Origin: Galeruca laticollis
Taxonomy: Eukaryota > Arthropoda > Insecta > Coleoptera > Chrysomelidae
Direction: 5' to 3'
Length of the DNA: 64,000 nucleotides
NCBI GenBank assembly: GCA_963921935.1
Contig: OY998181.1
Span: 136,237,423-136,301,422, forward strand
Shown here: positions 33,208-45,550 of the stretch, piece after piece
Layout: every line of letters begins with the position of its first letter
How positions within the stretch are numbered: the stretch's first letter is position 1
Made by a program: the position numbers and the translations under genes
The notes under the pieces: generated by a model
What the model was told of the DNA's origin: nothing
The model's input: only the letters and a program-made list of their open reading frames with translations
The model's database searches: none

Positions 33208-35387
33208 TGTGACGAGTTTTTACTTTTACTTGTGTCGACGACTAAGTAACCGGACGCGTCACAATTGACACCCCAAAACGGCGGATGCTCGGGCGCCAGA
33301 TTATTTTACGTGGTTTACTCCACGGCCCCTCGACTCTTAAACCTTTCGAGGGTTCCGGATAGCAGCAGATGGAGGTACGGAAAATTCCAGGGGTCGGACT
33401 GTAATTCGCGGTCGAGACTAGATAGAGATAGACTTACTTTACAGAGTATTATCGTTCAACGGTTAGAAGGACTTACCTTAAAATGAACTGCTAATACGAT
33501 AATCACTACTGTCAATCTTTCATTAAATGAAACAAACGGTAACGACGAACTCTTAATCAGTTGTGAATGAAACTCAAATAATTTAACAAAGGTATTTATT
33601 CAATAAGACACTAAGTAAATTCCGATCACACAACACAATAAATAAGACCTTTTACCCGGAGGCACAAAGAAACCTAAGAGGCAGGCGATCACCTTTTTAA
33701 ACAAGTAATATACACCATATAGAATATAAACGAGAAATAATATCAAATGGTTCTTGTACAATGCAAATCGGGAAAAAGGTAATTTTTATACGGACTCAGT
33801 GGTTTATAATCGGACTATCGTATTTAATATCACACCAAATAGGGCATACGGGGTTAATCGGCGGCTTGACGAAATTTGGAAAGAGAAAAAAAACTAAACC
33901 AACTCAAAACAACGGAAGGACGATGAGATTTCACCAAAACCCGAGAAGGTCGGCGAGGAGCTGAAATCTCTACCAGAATTTACTTAATTTCTAAGCAATA
34001 CTTTCGAATTACCCAGTAATCAAGAATAATTCTCGGAAACTAAACGAAAACCCTATATAACAACTCAAAACAGCGGAAGAAGCAGGAAAGTTCAACAAAA
34101 CCCGAGAAGGTCGGCGAGGAGCTGAAATCTCTACCAGAATCTACTTAATTTCTGAGCAATACTTTCGAATCACCCAGTAACCAAATATGATTCTCGGAAC
34201 CCAAATACAATATTCTAATAATAAAATCTGGACGGCAGTAACGGAAAGAAATTTTATCAAAACCCGAGAGGGTCGGCGAGATGTTAAAATTTCTATCGGA
34301 ATCTATTTAATTCCTGAGCAATGCTTTCGAATCACCAAGTAACCAAATATGATCCTCGGAACCCAAGTACAATATTCTAATAATAAAATCTGGGCGGCAG
34401 TAACGGAAAGAAATTTTATCAACACCCGAGAGGGTCGGCGAGATGTTAAAATTTCTATCGGAATCTATTTAGTCCCTGAGCAATACTATCGAATCACCCA
34501 GTAACCAAATATGATTCTCGGAACCCAAATACAATATTCTAATAACAAACGCTGGACGGCAGAAACGGAAAGAAATTTTATCAAGACCCGAGATGGTCGG
34601 CGAGATGTTAAAATTTCTGTAAGAATCTATTTAATTCCTGAGCAATACTTTCGAATCACCCAGTGACCAAATATGATTCTCGGAACCCAAACACAATATT
34701 CTAATAATAAAATCTGGACGGCAGTAACGGAAAGAAATTTTATCAAAACCCGAGAGGGTCGGCGAGATGTTAAAATATGATCCTCGGAACCCAAGTACAA
34801 TATTCTAATAACGAAATAAAAGATAAAAATACAAAAAAATCGAATAAAGAAAGCTTACAAAAAAACTTGTTTCTGAATAAAAAAAAACCTGAAAATATCT
34901 TCGGACGAATTAGTCAAAACTAAATTTTAGAATAACTAACAACGGGAAATAGCGTATAGTTTACGATTTAATCTTTATGGCAAACTATACAAGATTGAAA
35001 TATATTGTGAATAAACCACTGGATACTGTACAACTACGGGAGTCCTAACAATTTATTCTTTTATACGGATTATATTGAATTCAACTATCAATTATAATTT
35101 TATTTCGGAAATATACAGGCGGAGAAAAGAAATATAAAATTTTACCTTTTTAAGCACTTAACAATTTTTCTATTTTTCGACGGACACTTCTACTATTTAT
35201 ACGGGAGCGGGCAATAGAAAGTCAAAACTAGAATGAACAAGCCCTTTTTCAACTACGGTCTCGGTATTTATATTTTCACTAATCGCTTTAAAAAGAAGTC
35301 TAGTAAAAAAAACTCAAACATTAAATTACTCTGAACCAAAATTTCTATAGGTATACCGGACGGTCTGAATGTTTTAATCGAATGAAA

Positions 35388-35450
<63 letters not shown>

Positions 35451-35590
35451 GGACGGTCCAAATATTATAAATAAGGAACTTTTAATTAAATTGATTTGTT
35501 TAGTAAGGAGGAAGTAGTAGGTTTTAAATACAAATAAATTAAATAAATCACATAATATCGGAACAAGTAAAAGTAACTTCGTTAGTAACA
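33208..35590 (-). repeat. 5' LTR of G3 (2,383 bp)
   Basis: Begins TGTGACGAG on the plus strand and ends near GTTAGTAACA at 35590 (sense TGTTACTAACGAAG). Homologous to the left LTR along its whole length, but with five 162-bp repeats instead of nine, a deletion inside the last repeat (near 34775), a (TA)n tract at 35395-35448, and no ribozyme insertion. An 8-nt pattern around the outer end differs from the left LTR by a small insertion. Confidence 0.85.
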
Positions 35591-36255
35591 TTATCACAAC
35601 TACAAGCAGCCGTGTTAACAATACCTAATTTAGCAAGGTGATATGGATATTTCCCAAGCTGGGATTTCAGTCTCAAAATTGTGGATACATAAAATTTGGG
35701 AATATTATATTCAATTATATATGACTGAAGCAATGGAAGTTGAGGGTTTAATAAAAAATATTGATTTGTGGATTTTTGAGCAAGTTCAATCCATTTTACT
35801 TTCCATTTCTGTATAGTCCTTTGTTTTAGAGCTGTTTTAATATCCTTCTGAGTAGTGTAATTTATTTGTACCCCATCAACAATAGCATCATTAACTAAGT
35901 GGTACACTATTTCATTGCCTATAATAGCTATGTGACTCTTCACCCAAATAAATGTGACGTCTATATTACACAACAACTTTTTAATATTGCATAAAATATC
36001 TTGTTTATGTTTATTTAGGTGGTTATTTTTAATTGCTTCTAATACTGATCTTGAATCACTCATAATCACACCCTGTTTGATTTTATTAATATTTAAGTAT
36101 GTTATGGCTTTTTCTATGGCTACAAATTCAGCAGTAAATATGCTACAAATATTTGGTAATTTATACTATTCATATATTTTGTGGTTTAAAACATATATAG
36201 CACATCCTACCCCTAAATTTGTTTTTCAACTGTCACTGTGGATGACTGTGTGTTT
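35591..36255 (-). pseudogene. LINE with RNase H: 5' part, right of the Gypsy insertion
   Basis: The minus strand encodes a LINE-type RNase H: VIHSDSWKTNLGVGCAIY (usual first Asp region), FTAEFVAIEKAITYL (catalytic Glu), MSDSRSVLEAI (Asp) and WVKSHIAIIGNEIVYHLVND (final motif, with a Tyr where Asp is usual). Then comes KSQLGKYPYHLAKLG and CSCDN, where the Gypsy LTR interrupts. The protein resumes at 23248. One stop lies in the early part. RNase H of this kind marks I-clade-like LINEs. The RT domain upstream is missing, replaced at 36256 by a Harbinger element. Confidence 0.75.
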
Positions 36256-36256
36256 C

Positions 36257-37189
36257 GAGTGAATATGAATTTGAAAATGCATTGTATACAGTCGAAGCCA
36301 CAGAAGAAATACACGAGAGATTAAAATATGGTAAGACAAATGAAGATTTATTTTTAGATGCTGATTTTTCTAGAGAATGTGTTGTGGATAAAGAAGTAGC
36401 AAGAAACAACGCTGGACCTAACGAATCTGCTGGTAAGTGTTGTAAACACATGTTATTGTTTTGGTTTGTCAATTTGTCATACTTTCATATGTTTTTAAGA
36501 CTTGGAAGAAAAAGAAAATATATTTAAGTGGGCGGAACCAACTACGAAATTATTAATTTCCTGTTACAAAGAGAGACAGGAACATTTTCGTAATCCAAAA
36601 TTAAAAAAACGGACTCTACAATAAAAGACAACTTCTTTAAAAATGGATATGTCATTATTGAACAGGATCTTGACAGGAAGTGGAGAAATTTAAAAAAACG
36701 CACACCACACTTGTGGACAATAAAAAATCAACTGGGCGTGGCAGAATTTGTTGGCGATACTTTGAAGTTTTTCAAGATATATACAATAAAGATAAATCTT
36801 CAAATCTTCCAATCACCATATCTTCATTGACAAAACCTGATGTCACCCATGTTCCTCATCTTCCCTCTTATGCAATTGCTATTGATACCCCGTCAACATA
36901 TTCCTGTTCAAACTTACCTGAACAGAAAAATCCCATCACTCCGTCTCAAAATATACCAACTTCCCTAAAAAGGAAAAAGATGTTTTTAGAAGAAAAAGAA
37001 AATCAAAAAAGTAGAAACAAACATTTATATACTTTTAGAAAGCAGCTAGTTGAAGTGGAAGATAAAAGAGTTGAAGAACTAAAACTTATTCGGCTAGCTA
37101 TTGAAGAAAGCAATAAACTTCAACACGAGCAGAATCTCACTCAAAATGAGCGGAATAAGATTTTACAAAACTGGCTACGAAAGGAATGA
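36257..37189 (+). pseudogene. PIF/Harbinger Myb/SANT-like accessory gene, broken
   Basis: Exon 1 (36257-36432, EYEFENALYTVEATEEI) joins exon 2 at 36500 through a 67-bp GT-AG intron (36433-36499) in phase. Exon 2 gives FKWAEPTTKLLISCYKERQ, then in shifted frames KNGYVIIEQDLDRKWRNLKK and KSTGRGRICWRYFEVFQDIY. That Trp-spaced pattern marks the Myb/SANT-like (trihelix) DNA-binding proteins encoded beside Harbinger transposases. The C-terminal coiled coil (EEKENQKSRNKHLYTFRKQL) ends at 37189. Two frameshifts near 36620 and 36690 break it. It converges with the transposase gene on the minus strand. In active Harbingers the Myb-like protein brings the transposase to the nucleus and to the ends. Confidence 0.7.
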
Positions 37190-37388
37190 TTTGCTTACTT
37201 ATATTTTATAGTATAGCATAGTTAGATTAATAAGAAACTTTAGTAAAAATAAAATAACTTTAGTTTAGTTACTTTAATTGTAAATATATATCATTGCTGA
37301 AATTTATTTTGGGAAATATATATGTTCTAAAAGGTAGTTTATTGAGCGTGTACAAAAAAATATAAATTGAATTCCTAGCATCAACTGT

Positions 37389-38583
37389 TCAGTTGTTATT
37401 TCGTTTTTCTACTGCAAAATTTCTATTTATGTGACGATCACCATCATACTCATCCAATAATCCTTCATCAGGTTGAAATTCCTCTACATCTTCTGCATCT
37501 TCCAAAATAATAAAGTTATGCAGAACACATGCAGCTGTTATTATTTCACAACCAACATCGGGATTGAAAATGTCTAGGTATTTCGATCTTCGGAATTTGC
37601 CTTTTATGCTACCAAAGACTCGTTCTATTACAGTTCTTGTTGAACTATGTCTAATATTAAATTTATTTTGGACAATGTCCAAATGACCATTATCTCTAAA
37701 GGGAGTTATTACGTTTAAAGAGAATGGGTATGCAGAATCTCCAAGTATATGAAGATTTTGAGGTAGATTATGGATTTCATTATATACAGGACTATTTCTG
37801 AATACACGTGCATCATGTACACGGCCAGGTACCCCAACAAAGACATCTATAAACATCATTTTATGATCACATATACCTAAAATAATTGAAATTAATCTTA
37901 CTTTTTTTATTAAATATCTAATTCATATCTTGTTATATTGTAGAATGGTAACTGTTTCTGTTAAAATAATCATTAGCATTATGGTTCGGCTGTTTTATTT
38001 CCACATGACAGCGATCTATTGCACCTACGGTGCCAAGTATTCCATTAATGGCGTGAAATCCCTATAACATACATATTGTACATATGTATAAACGTCCAAG
38101 TAAACAAATTATATCTGTTTTATCATATTAAAATTTACTGGACAATTTATATAATCGTGTAATAAACTACTCACATTAGCCACTATTTGTACAAATACAG
38201 TATGGGATGAACTTCGTGCCATCCCAAATCGATCTCCAGCTGCCAAAAAACTTTCAGGTTTAGATATAACCCAAATCATAAACAGGAGTTTTTTTTCTAA
38301 TGTTATTTTATGTTGAATACTGTCCTCTATCCTGCCAATAACTTGTAATAATGTCTAAAATTTGAACAGAACTATATTTACTGCAAATTATTTTGACTTT
38401 GGCTATAAATGTACTTACTTCAAAAGCTAAATTGGACATTCGAAAATGTTCTTTAAATAAATCCCCAATGTATAATGGTATTGTAATTTCATAAAAATGT
38501 TCTTTTTTTGGTACCATTCCCCTCTCATTATCATCATATAATGGTTGTGCTAAATCATTAACAATTTCTTCCACAATATTCAT
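37389..38583 (-). pseudogene. PIF/Harbinger transposase, four exons, splice-donor lesion
   Basis: Exon 1 38583-38419 (MNIVEEIVNDLAQPL ... FRMSNLAFE), exon 2 38354-38175 (TLLQVIGRIEDSIQHKITL ... VQIVAN), exon 3 38061-37929 (GFHAINGILGTVGAIDRCHV) and exon 4 37876-37389. The first two junctions are phase 0 with GT-AG borders. Catalytic residues: Asp in GAIDRCHV, Asp in ILGDSAYP and Glu in VIERVFGSIKGKFR, the DDE set of HARBI1-like enzymes. After exon 3 the donor reads AG-AT instead of AG-GT and one codon before is TAA, so this copy cannot splice or read normally. Joined length is about 320 residues, slightly short for the family. Terminal inverted repeats were not found. Confidence 0.8.
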
Positions 38584-39034
38584 ATTATAGTTTATTTCTT
38601 AATGTCTGACAGCACAGTAGCCTCATTGAATATTCGAATAGAAAATTATCTCTTACAGTGTGATCCTAAGAATTTTACAAGTAAATACTAAAATTCTAAT
38701 GCAAAATAAGTAGGTGTCTGTATTGGTTATCTGTACATCCCTGTTTCAGCTCAAAATACAATATGGTAATAAAACTGAACAATGCCAGCTAAACGATAAA
38801 CAGTGCGGCAGTGGCGGAGATTACGATATTAGTTCATTTTGCTTATTTAATTAGATTCGGTCAACATTACAGTTGAAATAAAATTCATTCGTTTAGGCCT
38901 ATTAACAAGTTACATTTTTATTAAATTACATTAATTTAAGAAAATATAGTTTAATTTTCATAATTCAAATTTATTGACAAAGAATTAATGTATATTAGGT
39001 GAAGTAAACATACCATTTCTAGGAAATATAAAAT
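38584..39034. other. No gene recognised
   Basis: Sequence between the Harbinger transposase start and the IS630-like relic. It should contain the ends of both elements, but I could not identify inverted repeats by eye. Confidence 0.4.
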
Positions 39035-40379
39035 TCAATCTATAGTATCATCCTCTTCGCTGGCCATACAAGAATCATCCGAAGACTCGTCGAGAGAGAT
39101 CACTATCGGTTCTATAGTTTGTTCTATGAGGTTACCTAAAACCCATATTTTCTCTTCCTCTTTAATTACATGATTCACAGCATCGCTCCAGTTCTCTTCA
39201 GTTATTGTTGTCAATGAGTACTTCATGAGTTCACGAACATCTTTCATTTTAAATGTTTTATTATGTCTAGCTACATAACATTTCATTTGGGCCCATATTA
39301 ACTCTATCGCATTTAATTCACAATGGTATGGCGGCAAACGAAGCACTGTTATCCCACGATTCTTGGCTATTTCATCAATAACAAACTTTTTAAATTGTAG
39401 CTTGTGATCTGAAGCAACCTTTAAAAGTTCTTTTTTCAACATATCATCTTCAAATTGTATATCTTTTACGATTAACCAGTTTCTAATATCAGCTTTTCTC
39501 CAAGAGGTAGATGGAAGAGTTTCTGTTAATCGCGAATGATACGTGGCATTGTCCATAACGATTACAGCATTATTTGGAAATAATTCGACTATTTGTGTAA
39601 AATACTCTTCAAAAACATCTGCAGTCATTTTTTCATATAGTCTTTGGTTGATGTTGACTGAAACTCCAGTAAACCACCTTCAACGAACCCTTGATTGCAT
39701 CCAATATGCGTTATTATTAGTCGGCGACCTTTACCGATAGGAGTTTTCAGTCCAGTAGATAAACCTTCTATGAAAGCTTAACGACTGGTTTCAAAACTTT
39801 TGTCCTGCCATATTTTTTTTACTGAATGTCCTTCATTGAGCCATGTCTCATCTAGATAATAGATTTGTCTTCCCTCCTGTCTGTATTTTCGGATATCTCG
39901 TAAATACTGGCGTCTCCAACATATTATTTCTTCGTTGTCGATTAGCACTGATTTGCGACTTTGCTTCTGCCAAGTAAAATTTAATTTGTGTAATATTTTC
40001 CACAAAGTTTCTCGCCCTATGTCAGGCAAATTCTCGTCCTCCCACCATTCTTAGAATTATGTCAGGGTTGGGATCTCTCTTTAAAGTATAATTCATGTAC
40101 TTTTCGTTTTATTGTATTTTGCATATGTTCATCAAGGTCAAATGGTTTTCTTCCAGTTGACTTTTTAGGTGGAGATATATTTCCATGTTTTCTCTCTCTT
40201 AGAAGCCTGTAAATAGTAGATTCACTAACTCCTCTCATATTGGAACATGTCGAAACTATATTTCTAACAGTAGCAGCCGGCATTTGATGTACAACAGCAT
40301 CATGCACATTTAACACTACAGTCTTCGTTTGTAAGCTAAGCAGACTCTTACACTTTACTGGGGTAAAACTTGAAGACAT
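39035..40379 (-). pseudogene. IS630/Tc1-related transposase, broken
   Basis: ATG at 40379 opens a helix-turn-helix region (MRGVSESTIYRLLRERKHG, KKSTGRKP). After a frameshift near 40045 it gives DIGRETLWKILHKLNF and the first catalytic Asp in YYLDETWLNEGHS. A TGA near 39778 and a frameshift near 39630 separate the second Asp (VIVMDNATYHS) and the Glu (LPPYHCELNAIELIWAQMK). The two last residues are about 90 positions apart, far more than in Tc1 or mariner, with an extra helical segment between. An acidic tail (DESSDDSCMASEEDD) ends at 39035. Similar proteins occur in many copies in arthropod genomes. I did not find inverted ends. Confidence 0.65.
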
Positions 40380-42099
40380 TTTTCACAACACAGTTAACAC
40401 TTATGGAACATAAGCGACTCTAAGCAAAACAAATTATACAAATTTAAGGCAATTTACAATTTCTTTACTTTTATATTATTAAATTTACTCTTCCAATTTC
40501 AGTTTAAAAACATATAAAAAACTACCGGTAAAACCTTTGATATTTTCATTTTACATCCTTTTTTGCGAACCCATATCTGTAAACACGTGCGGACTGTTAT
40601 AGTCGATCGGCCATTGTACAATGATTTTTAGCTGCGTAGGTATTTAAAAATAACCTGGGATACCCCTAAATTTTATAGGAGGTACTGTCGATTTCTATGT
40701 AAATTTGTCGGTTTTACTCAGTATACACTTAATCTCTCTATTCAATCTAATTTTCACAGGCGGGATATTAACATCTGGTAGTTTGGATTATGCGTAGCTA
40801 AATTTTACAGTTTGTCTTAAAATTGTTTATTATATTATTTCATTTTTTGTAATGAAATTATCATAATAAACAATATTAAGACAATTATATGGATAAATAA
40901 CAAAACAGCAAACATTTAATTTTTTTATTAACTTGCACATAATAAAAAAATTATCACATAATTACATATTTTTAGTAATATTACATTACATTATATTTAA
41001 GAAAGTTAATTCAATATCACATCTAATTAAGTTATTTTAAAATTATTGACTAGATTCACCATTTCCATGAAAATAGGAACAGGTCTGAAACAGAAAACAA
41101 AATTTCTAAGTAGTCATCGAGTCATTAGGACAATCCCTAGTAGGACCCTATTGTAATGTTTCTTGGAAATGTTATTATCAACATTTCGAAAATCAGAAAG
41201 TAATTATCTGGAGAATGAATTGATAAATGGTTTGTTTATATATCTCCCAAGAATTCTCAAGATAATTAATGAAATATTCAGTCAGAATAGTTACGTTACA
41301 AGATTATTTCAAAAATAATTTATTGTTTTAACTGTATGTACTCTACAAATGTATGAAAGTCAGTTAGTTGTTTTAAGTAACCGAATTTACATTTATATTA
41401 CCTTTATATATCAGATCGGGTATAAAATTAAATAGTAAATAAATTCCTTAGATGAACGGTGACGCTTATAGTTTACTACCTGAGTAGCATCTGTGACCTT
41501 TTCGCGTGCTGTCAGACAATAAGAAACAGACTATAATTCTCTGGATTTGCTCATCCAATAATAAAAAAATTAGCAAATTGTTATTAATTTTTTAAAACAC
41601 TATCTATAAAACGTTAAAAATTAACAAAGGGATAAGACGAATCGAAAAGAGGCTAACCTTCGTTTGTTATTTAGAATTGATGACAGACGTTAGTGACGTC
41701 ACCTAGCGGTTCATCCAGCAGAAGTAGCAAAAGCTCCGCTTCTTATACTTGCTAGGTACATAATTTGAATCGCAATTCATAAAGCATGATTCGAAAAACA
41801 AGTTTTTGAATTTGAGATCTTTTCAACAGTAACTGAATAACAACAAGAACAAGAACGGCATTTCTTTGTGAAGAAAATTAAAATTTCTCCAATCAGACGG
41901 TACAGGTCCTACCTACACAGACCCGAAATCGATTATTAAAAATATTAATTTCATAGCCGTCAATAGCCGCCTGTCAGGATCATCATTTTTGTTTTAAGAA
42001 TTAATATATATTTCTTTTATAAAGGCCGATAAAAAATTATATTTTATTACTAATATAATACTCGCATTATATTGGAAATAGCAAGAACTTGATTTATTT
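40380..42099. other. No gene recognised
   Basis: About 1.7 kb of AT-rich non-coding sequence. It contains the hairpin listed separately (40812-40884) and no recognisable coding segment. Confidence 0.45.
40812..40884. repeat. 73-bp hairpin
   Basis: TTGTCTTAAAATTGTTTATTAT and its imperfect reverse complement ending AATATTAAGACAA pair over about 32 nt per arm with a short TTTTGT-type loop. It could be a minimal fold-back MITE. Confidence 0.7.
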
Positions 42100-43560
42100 A
42101 TTAATTGAAGTGATGAATTGAAAAAATAACAGACTAATTAGAACCGTTGAGTGGAGGATAATTCCTTCACTCAACGCTAGAACATTATATTAATTATATC
42201 TTGGATTGTACATCCTGTATTTCCTGATAAAATAAAGTAATAGTGGCAACGAAGTAACAAAGAGGACGTAGCGTAAACGTTATTTGCTCTTTCTGCTGAA
42301 TGCGACCATTGCTTCTATTAACATTGATTGATATTTTTGACATTCAATGAAGGCATCTGAGAGAGGAGGTGAATTTTTCTCATTCCAATAAGGATTTGTT
42401 AAGTTTTCTATATTTAATGACGATAGAACTTCTACTAGACCTGTCTCAAGGCTACTTATCTTTATAAAATAATTTTGAGCAAGTATTTGACGACGAAGTT
42501 CATTACTTTCAGCTAATAGGATATATACTGGGGTTGAAACATTTGCTCCTAGGCATAACCTAAGGCATTTGTATTGGATTCTATCTAGAATTTGTAAATT
42601 ACTGTTACTTGCCGAACCGTATAGAAAGCTACCATAATCTATAATTGAACGAACATAGGTTCTGTAAAACATAAGTGCAACTTTGAGGTCAGCGCCCTAC
42701 CTATGGTTCGATATGCATTTCAGAAAATTTTTCGGATGACTTCCCATATTTTTGATATAGTAGTGTTTTTATTTAAAGTATTCATATGATCTATCCAACA
42801 TTTTTTGTTTGTTTTTGTTTAAAAATGAATTTACTTTGAGCTTGTTTCTTTTTGAATTCTATATAGTTTTCAAAATTTCTTAGTCTTTGATAATTTATTA
42901 AAGCCTTTTTCCTCTCCCTAGCGATATGAGCACATTCTTGATCCCACCATATTGGACGTGCTGATTTAGATGTTGTTGTTGTTCTAACTTTCATAGAGTT
43001 AGGGGCTGCGCCGTTTACGCTTGTTAAAAATAATTCTATTTGATCAGTATTAGAAGTGACGTTATTGTAATCTTTTATATTATTAGAAATATAGTCCTGA
43101 AATTTTTGCCAATCAGCTGAGGACTCTATCCATTTTCTAGCAGGCTGTATTGGAGCTGGGTTATAACACTGATTGATTTTAATGTGAATAGGAAAATGAT
43201 TCGGACCTAACGTACCCCCCAAGATAAGGTAGGTCTATCGTCATTTAAATTTATTAGCCTTACATTATCTAAGGCTTCAATTAATATATTACCTTGTTTA
43301 TAATCTTTAACGGAACCCCATCGTCTATGGTGTGCGTTGAAATCACCGCATATCAACATGTCTCCTGTAAATTGCGAGAATAATTTGCCCCAATCATTTT
43401 TATTTACCTTTATATTAGGAGGTAAAGTTGTAACCCTTTAGATTGAATGTTTTTGTTTTAGATAGCCATTTTTCACCTAATATGATTATTTCAAATTTTA
43501 CTGAGGTATCTAAAAAGTTTAACAGATTAGCTTTATTTTTTTATCATAGATCTACAATTC
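42100..43560 (-). pseudogene. I/jockey-like LINE ORF2 with RT core deleted
   Basis: The frame near 43545 reads NINILQWNCRSMIKK, the start of an AP-type endonuclease; further endonuclease sequence is in broken frames to about 43230 (GPNHFPIHIKINQC corresponds to the SDHFPI motif). The linker follows (ARPIWWDQECAHIARERKKA) to WEVIRKIF near 42740. The sequence then jumps to the RT C-terminus (FYRTYVRSIIDYGSFLYGSA, LDRIQYKCLRLCLGA), ending at 42280. The catalytic RT blocks are absent, so an internal deletion of well over 1 kb happened near 42700. A 9-bp hairpin (CGTTGAGTG/CACTCAACG, 42145-42176) lies in the 3' region. Confidence 0.7.
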
Positions 43561-44765
43561 CATTGTAAAATATTTATATTTTTAATCATCAAATTCCATA
43601 TCACCATCTTAAATTTCTTAAAAAGATTTTCTATTATCATGGGGATAGAATTTAATACAATATATTCTAATTTTTCTTTGTATGCCTTATAGTCCTCTTG
43701 ATGTGGATTTGGTAATATTGAAGAAGAATTGCATGGTTGGGATCTTATGATAGGAGATCTTCTAGGATTGTTCCGGAGATCGGAGTCGACTAACCGTCGC
43801 TTGATCTGTCGTATAGCTCTAGGTTTTTGCAACAAGTTGATATTAGAATTAACACATCTATCAATATTATTCAGGTTAGGGAAATTATTCTCATTATTTA
43901 ATAGGTTAAATCTATTGTTACTCAGAATAGAATGTTAGCATACGTTGGGTTTTTTCTAACTCTTCTGCTTCTTTAAATGATAAATTATTTGTTCACATAA
44001 TTTTTTTAATGTTAAATTGTTGCTTGTACTTGGGACATTCCTTAGATATTGATTTATGTCCTTCTATATAGCGGTGCATTCAAAATCATCCACCCCATGA
44101 ATATTGCCACATTTTTTATAAGTGTCATTTTCACTTTTGCAAAATTTTTGTGTGTGACCATACCTTAAGCATTTAAAACATTGAACTACCGGATAAATGT
44201 ATGGTTCCACGGGGAATCTATAGTTACTTGTGAAGGAATATTGTTTCCTATGAACGTAAGTATCAACATTTGGCGAGGTACGTATTCAATTTCTTTATCA
44301 GAGTTTATTATTTTTCGTTTCATTATTTTAACCTCCACGACCTGTTTAGCGCTAATAATATTTTCTTGAATATATTTTTCTTCCAGGAACGTATCAACTT
44401 GTCTTACAATTCCTTTTTTATGGTTTTAAAAACGCGGGATATATGCTACCAAATTATTTGCTCTTATAATATCATGGTTAATAACTGAATTAGCAATATG
44501 GAAGTTATTAGAGATTATTTTGACTCTGTGTCTACCTACTAATTTGATGTCTTGAATATCGTTTTTGAAACTAGTTTCTTTAAACAAATAATGACCGACC
44601 TTGACTGCCGATAATCGAATGTTATTATCAAGTGTTTCAACCAAAACAAAGAAAAGTCCCGTATCAAAACGTGAATATTTATTTTTAATATCATGTTTTG
44701 TTCTCTGTTTCCTCAAAATCACCTTTGTCAGGAGGCGGCTCGCCTCCAGCCGATGAATCTTCCAT
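43561..44765 (-). pseudogene. I/jockey-like LINE ORF1 (gag-like), broken
   Basis: ATG at 44765 (MEDSSAGGEPPPDKGDFEE), a frame change near 44720, then FVLVETLDNNIRLSAVKVG and VGRHRVKIISNNFHIANSV, the pattern of insect I/jockey-like ORF1 proteins. A CCHC knuckle (CFKCLRYGHTQKFC) is at about 44135-44180; a second Cys cluster is in CGNIHGVDDFEC. Stops follow near 44080. The C-terminal part (43533-43835) is Arg- and Asn-rich and runs up to ORF2. ORF1 proteins bind the LINE RNA. Upstream, 44766-45368 shows no gene. Confidence 0.65.
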
Positions 44766-45368
44766 AAATGAATTAAGTGACAATGCTTACCAGGATAAGT
44801 TTGTTCGCTTGAAATTAATCCAACTAATTACCTATCGTAAATAAACACAGCAGAAAACACTACCGTACTAGTCGAAGTGAAAAAAAATATACTATAAAAC
44901 CTAATAAGTTAATAGCAGATTACATTACTGCAAATACAATTCTAAAATTAATCATTTCAAAATTCAAAAAATATCTAGAAGTACTTATTTAGTTGGATCT
45001 TCGCTGTATGCATGCATTTATTCAGGTTATGTTGATGAAAACCGATGGGAGCGTCTATTGTACATATAATGGATATAAAAAATACATAGTAATGTACGTA
45101 CATGTTACGTACGAAAATGTGTATTGTATGTCATTGTACGTACAGGCAAAATAATTTATTTTTCATCTCTTTCAAGGCTAAAATTACAGTTTTGATCAAG
45201 TTTTAAACAATGTGTACATTATAAATAAATAAAACTTAGTAGTAAAGTGAGTAATTTCCTGAAGGATTGCAAAGTTATTCAGTAATAGTTTTTTGACTTA
45301 TTTGATTTTTTATATAACAGTGACAACTGACAACGTTCAGGTTAAGGCTAAAGCTTAAATACCCTAAC
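44766..45368. other. Spacer ending in a target-site unit
   Basis: No gene is seen. The last 60 bp (GTGACAACTGACAACGTTCA ... AAATACCCTAAC) match sequence at about 54127-54177 on the far side of the two R1-like LINEs, and end directly at the poly-T/poly-A tail of LINE A. Confidence 0.6.
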
Positions 45369-45410
45369 TTTTTTTTTGCCCTGAGATTTGGGGTGGAAGC
45401 TAATGCCTTC

Positions 45411-45438
45411 CTCGCAGCGGGCAGTGCAATGCTGCGAG
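45411..45438 (-). promoter_or_regulatory. 3' UTR hairpin of LINE A
   Basis: CTCGCAGC and GCTGCGAG form a perfect 8-bp stem around a 12-nt loop. LINE B has the same hairpin (51075-51102) with a paired change. See the finding on covariation. Confidence 0.7.
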
Positions 45439-45550
45439 TTCGTGTGGGACTTTCACCGCACTAATCCACCCTCCTCATTGTATTTAGGATGGAAACGCCG
45501 GAAAAAGACCGAAGTCCGCCCATCAGCGTTCCTCCTGCATCAGAAATACA

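Larger units (their letters stand above)
23249..35590 (-). mobile_element. Gypsy element G3, 12.3 kb, with giant LTRs
   Basis: Two related long terminal repeats bound the element: the 3' LTR on the left (23249-26600) and the 5' LTR on the right (33208-35590). Internal order on the minus strand is leader, gag, 54-bp minisatellite, RT, RNase H, integrase, ORF3, polypurine tract. That is the Ty3/Gypsy order with RT before integrase. It sits inside the RNase H region of a LINE: the sequence reads ACSCDN up to the right boundary and INHIIFNC after the left one. The target duplication is unclear. Every coding block has a stop or frameshift, and the LTRs have diverged structurally, so the insertion is not fresh. 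Confidence 0.9.
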
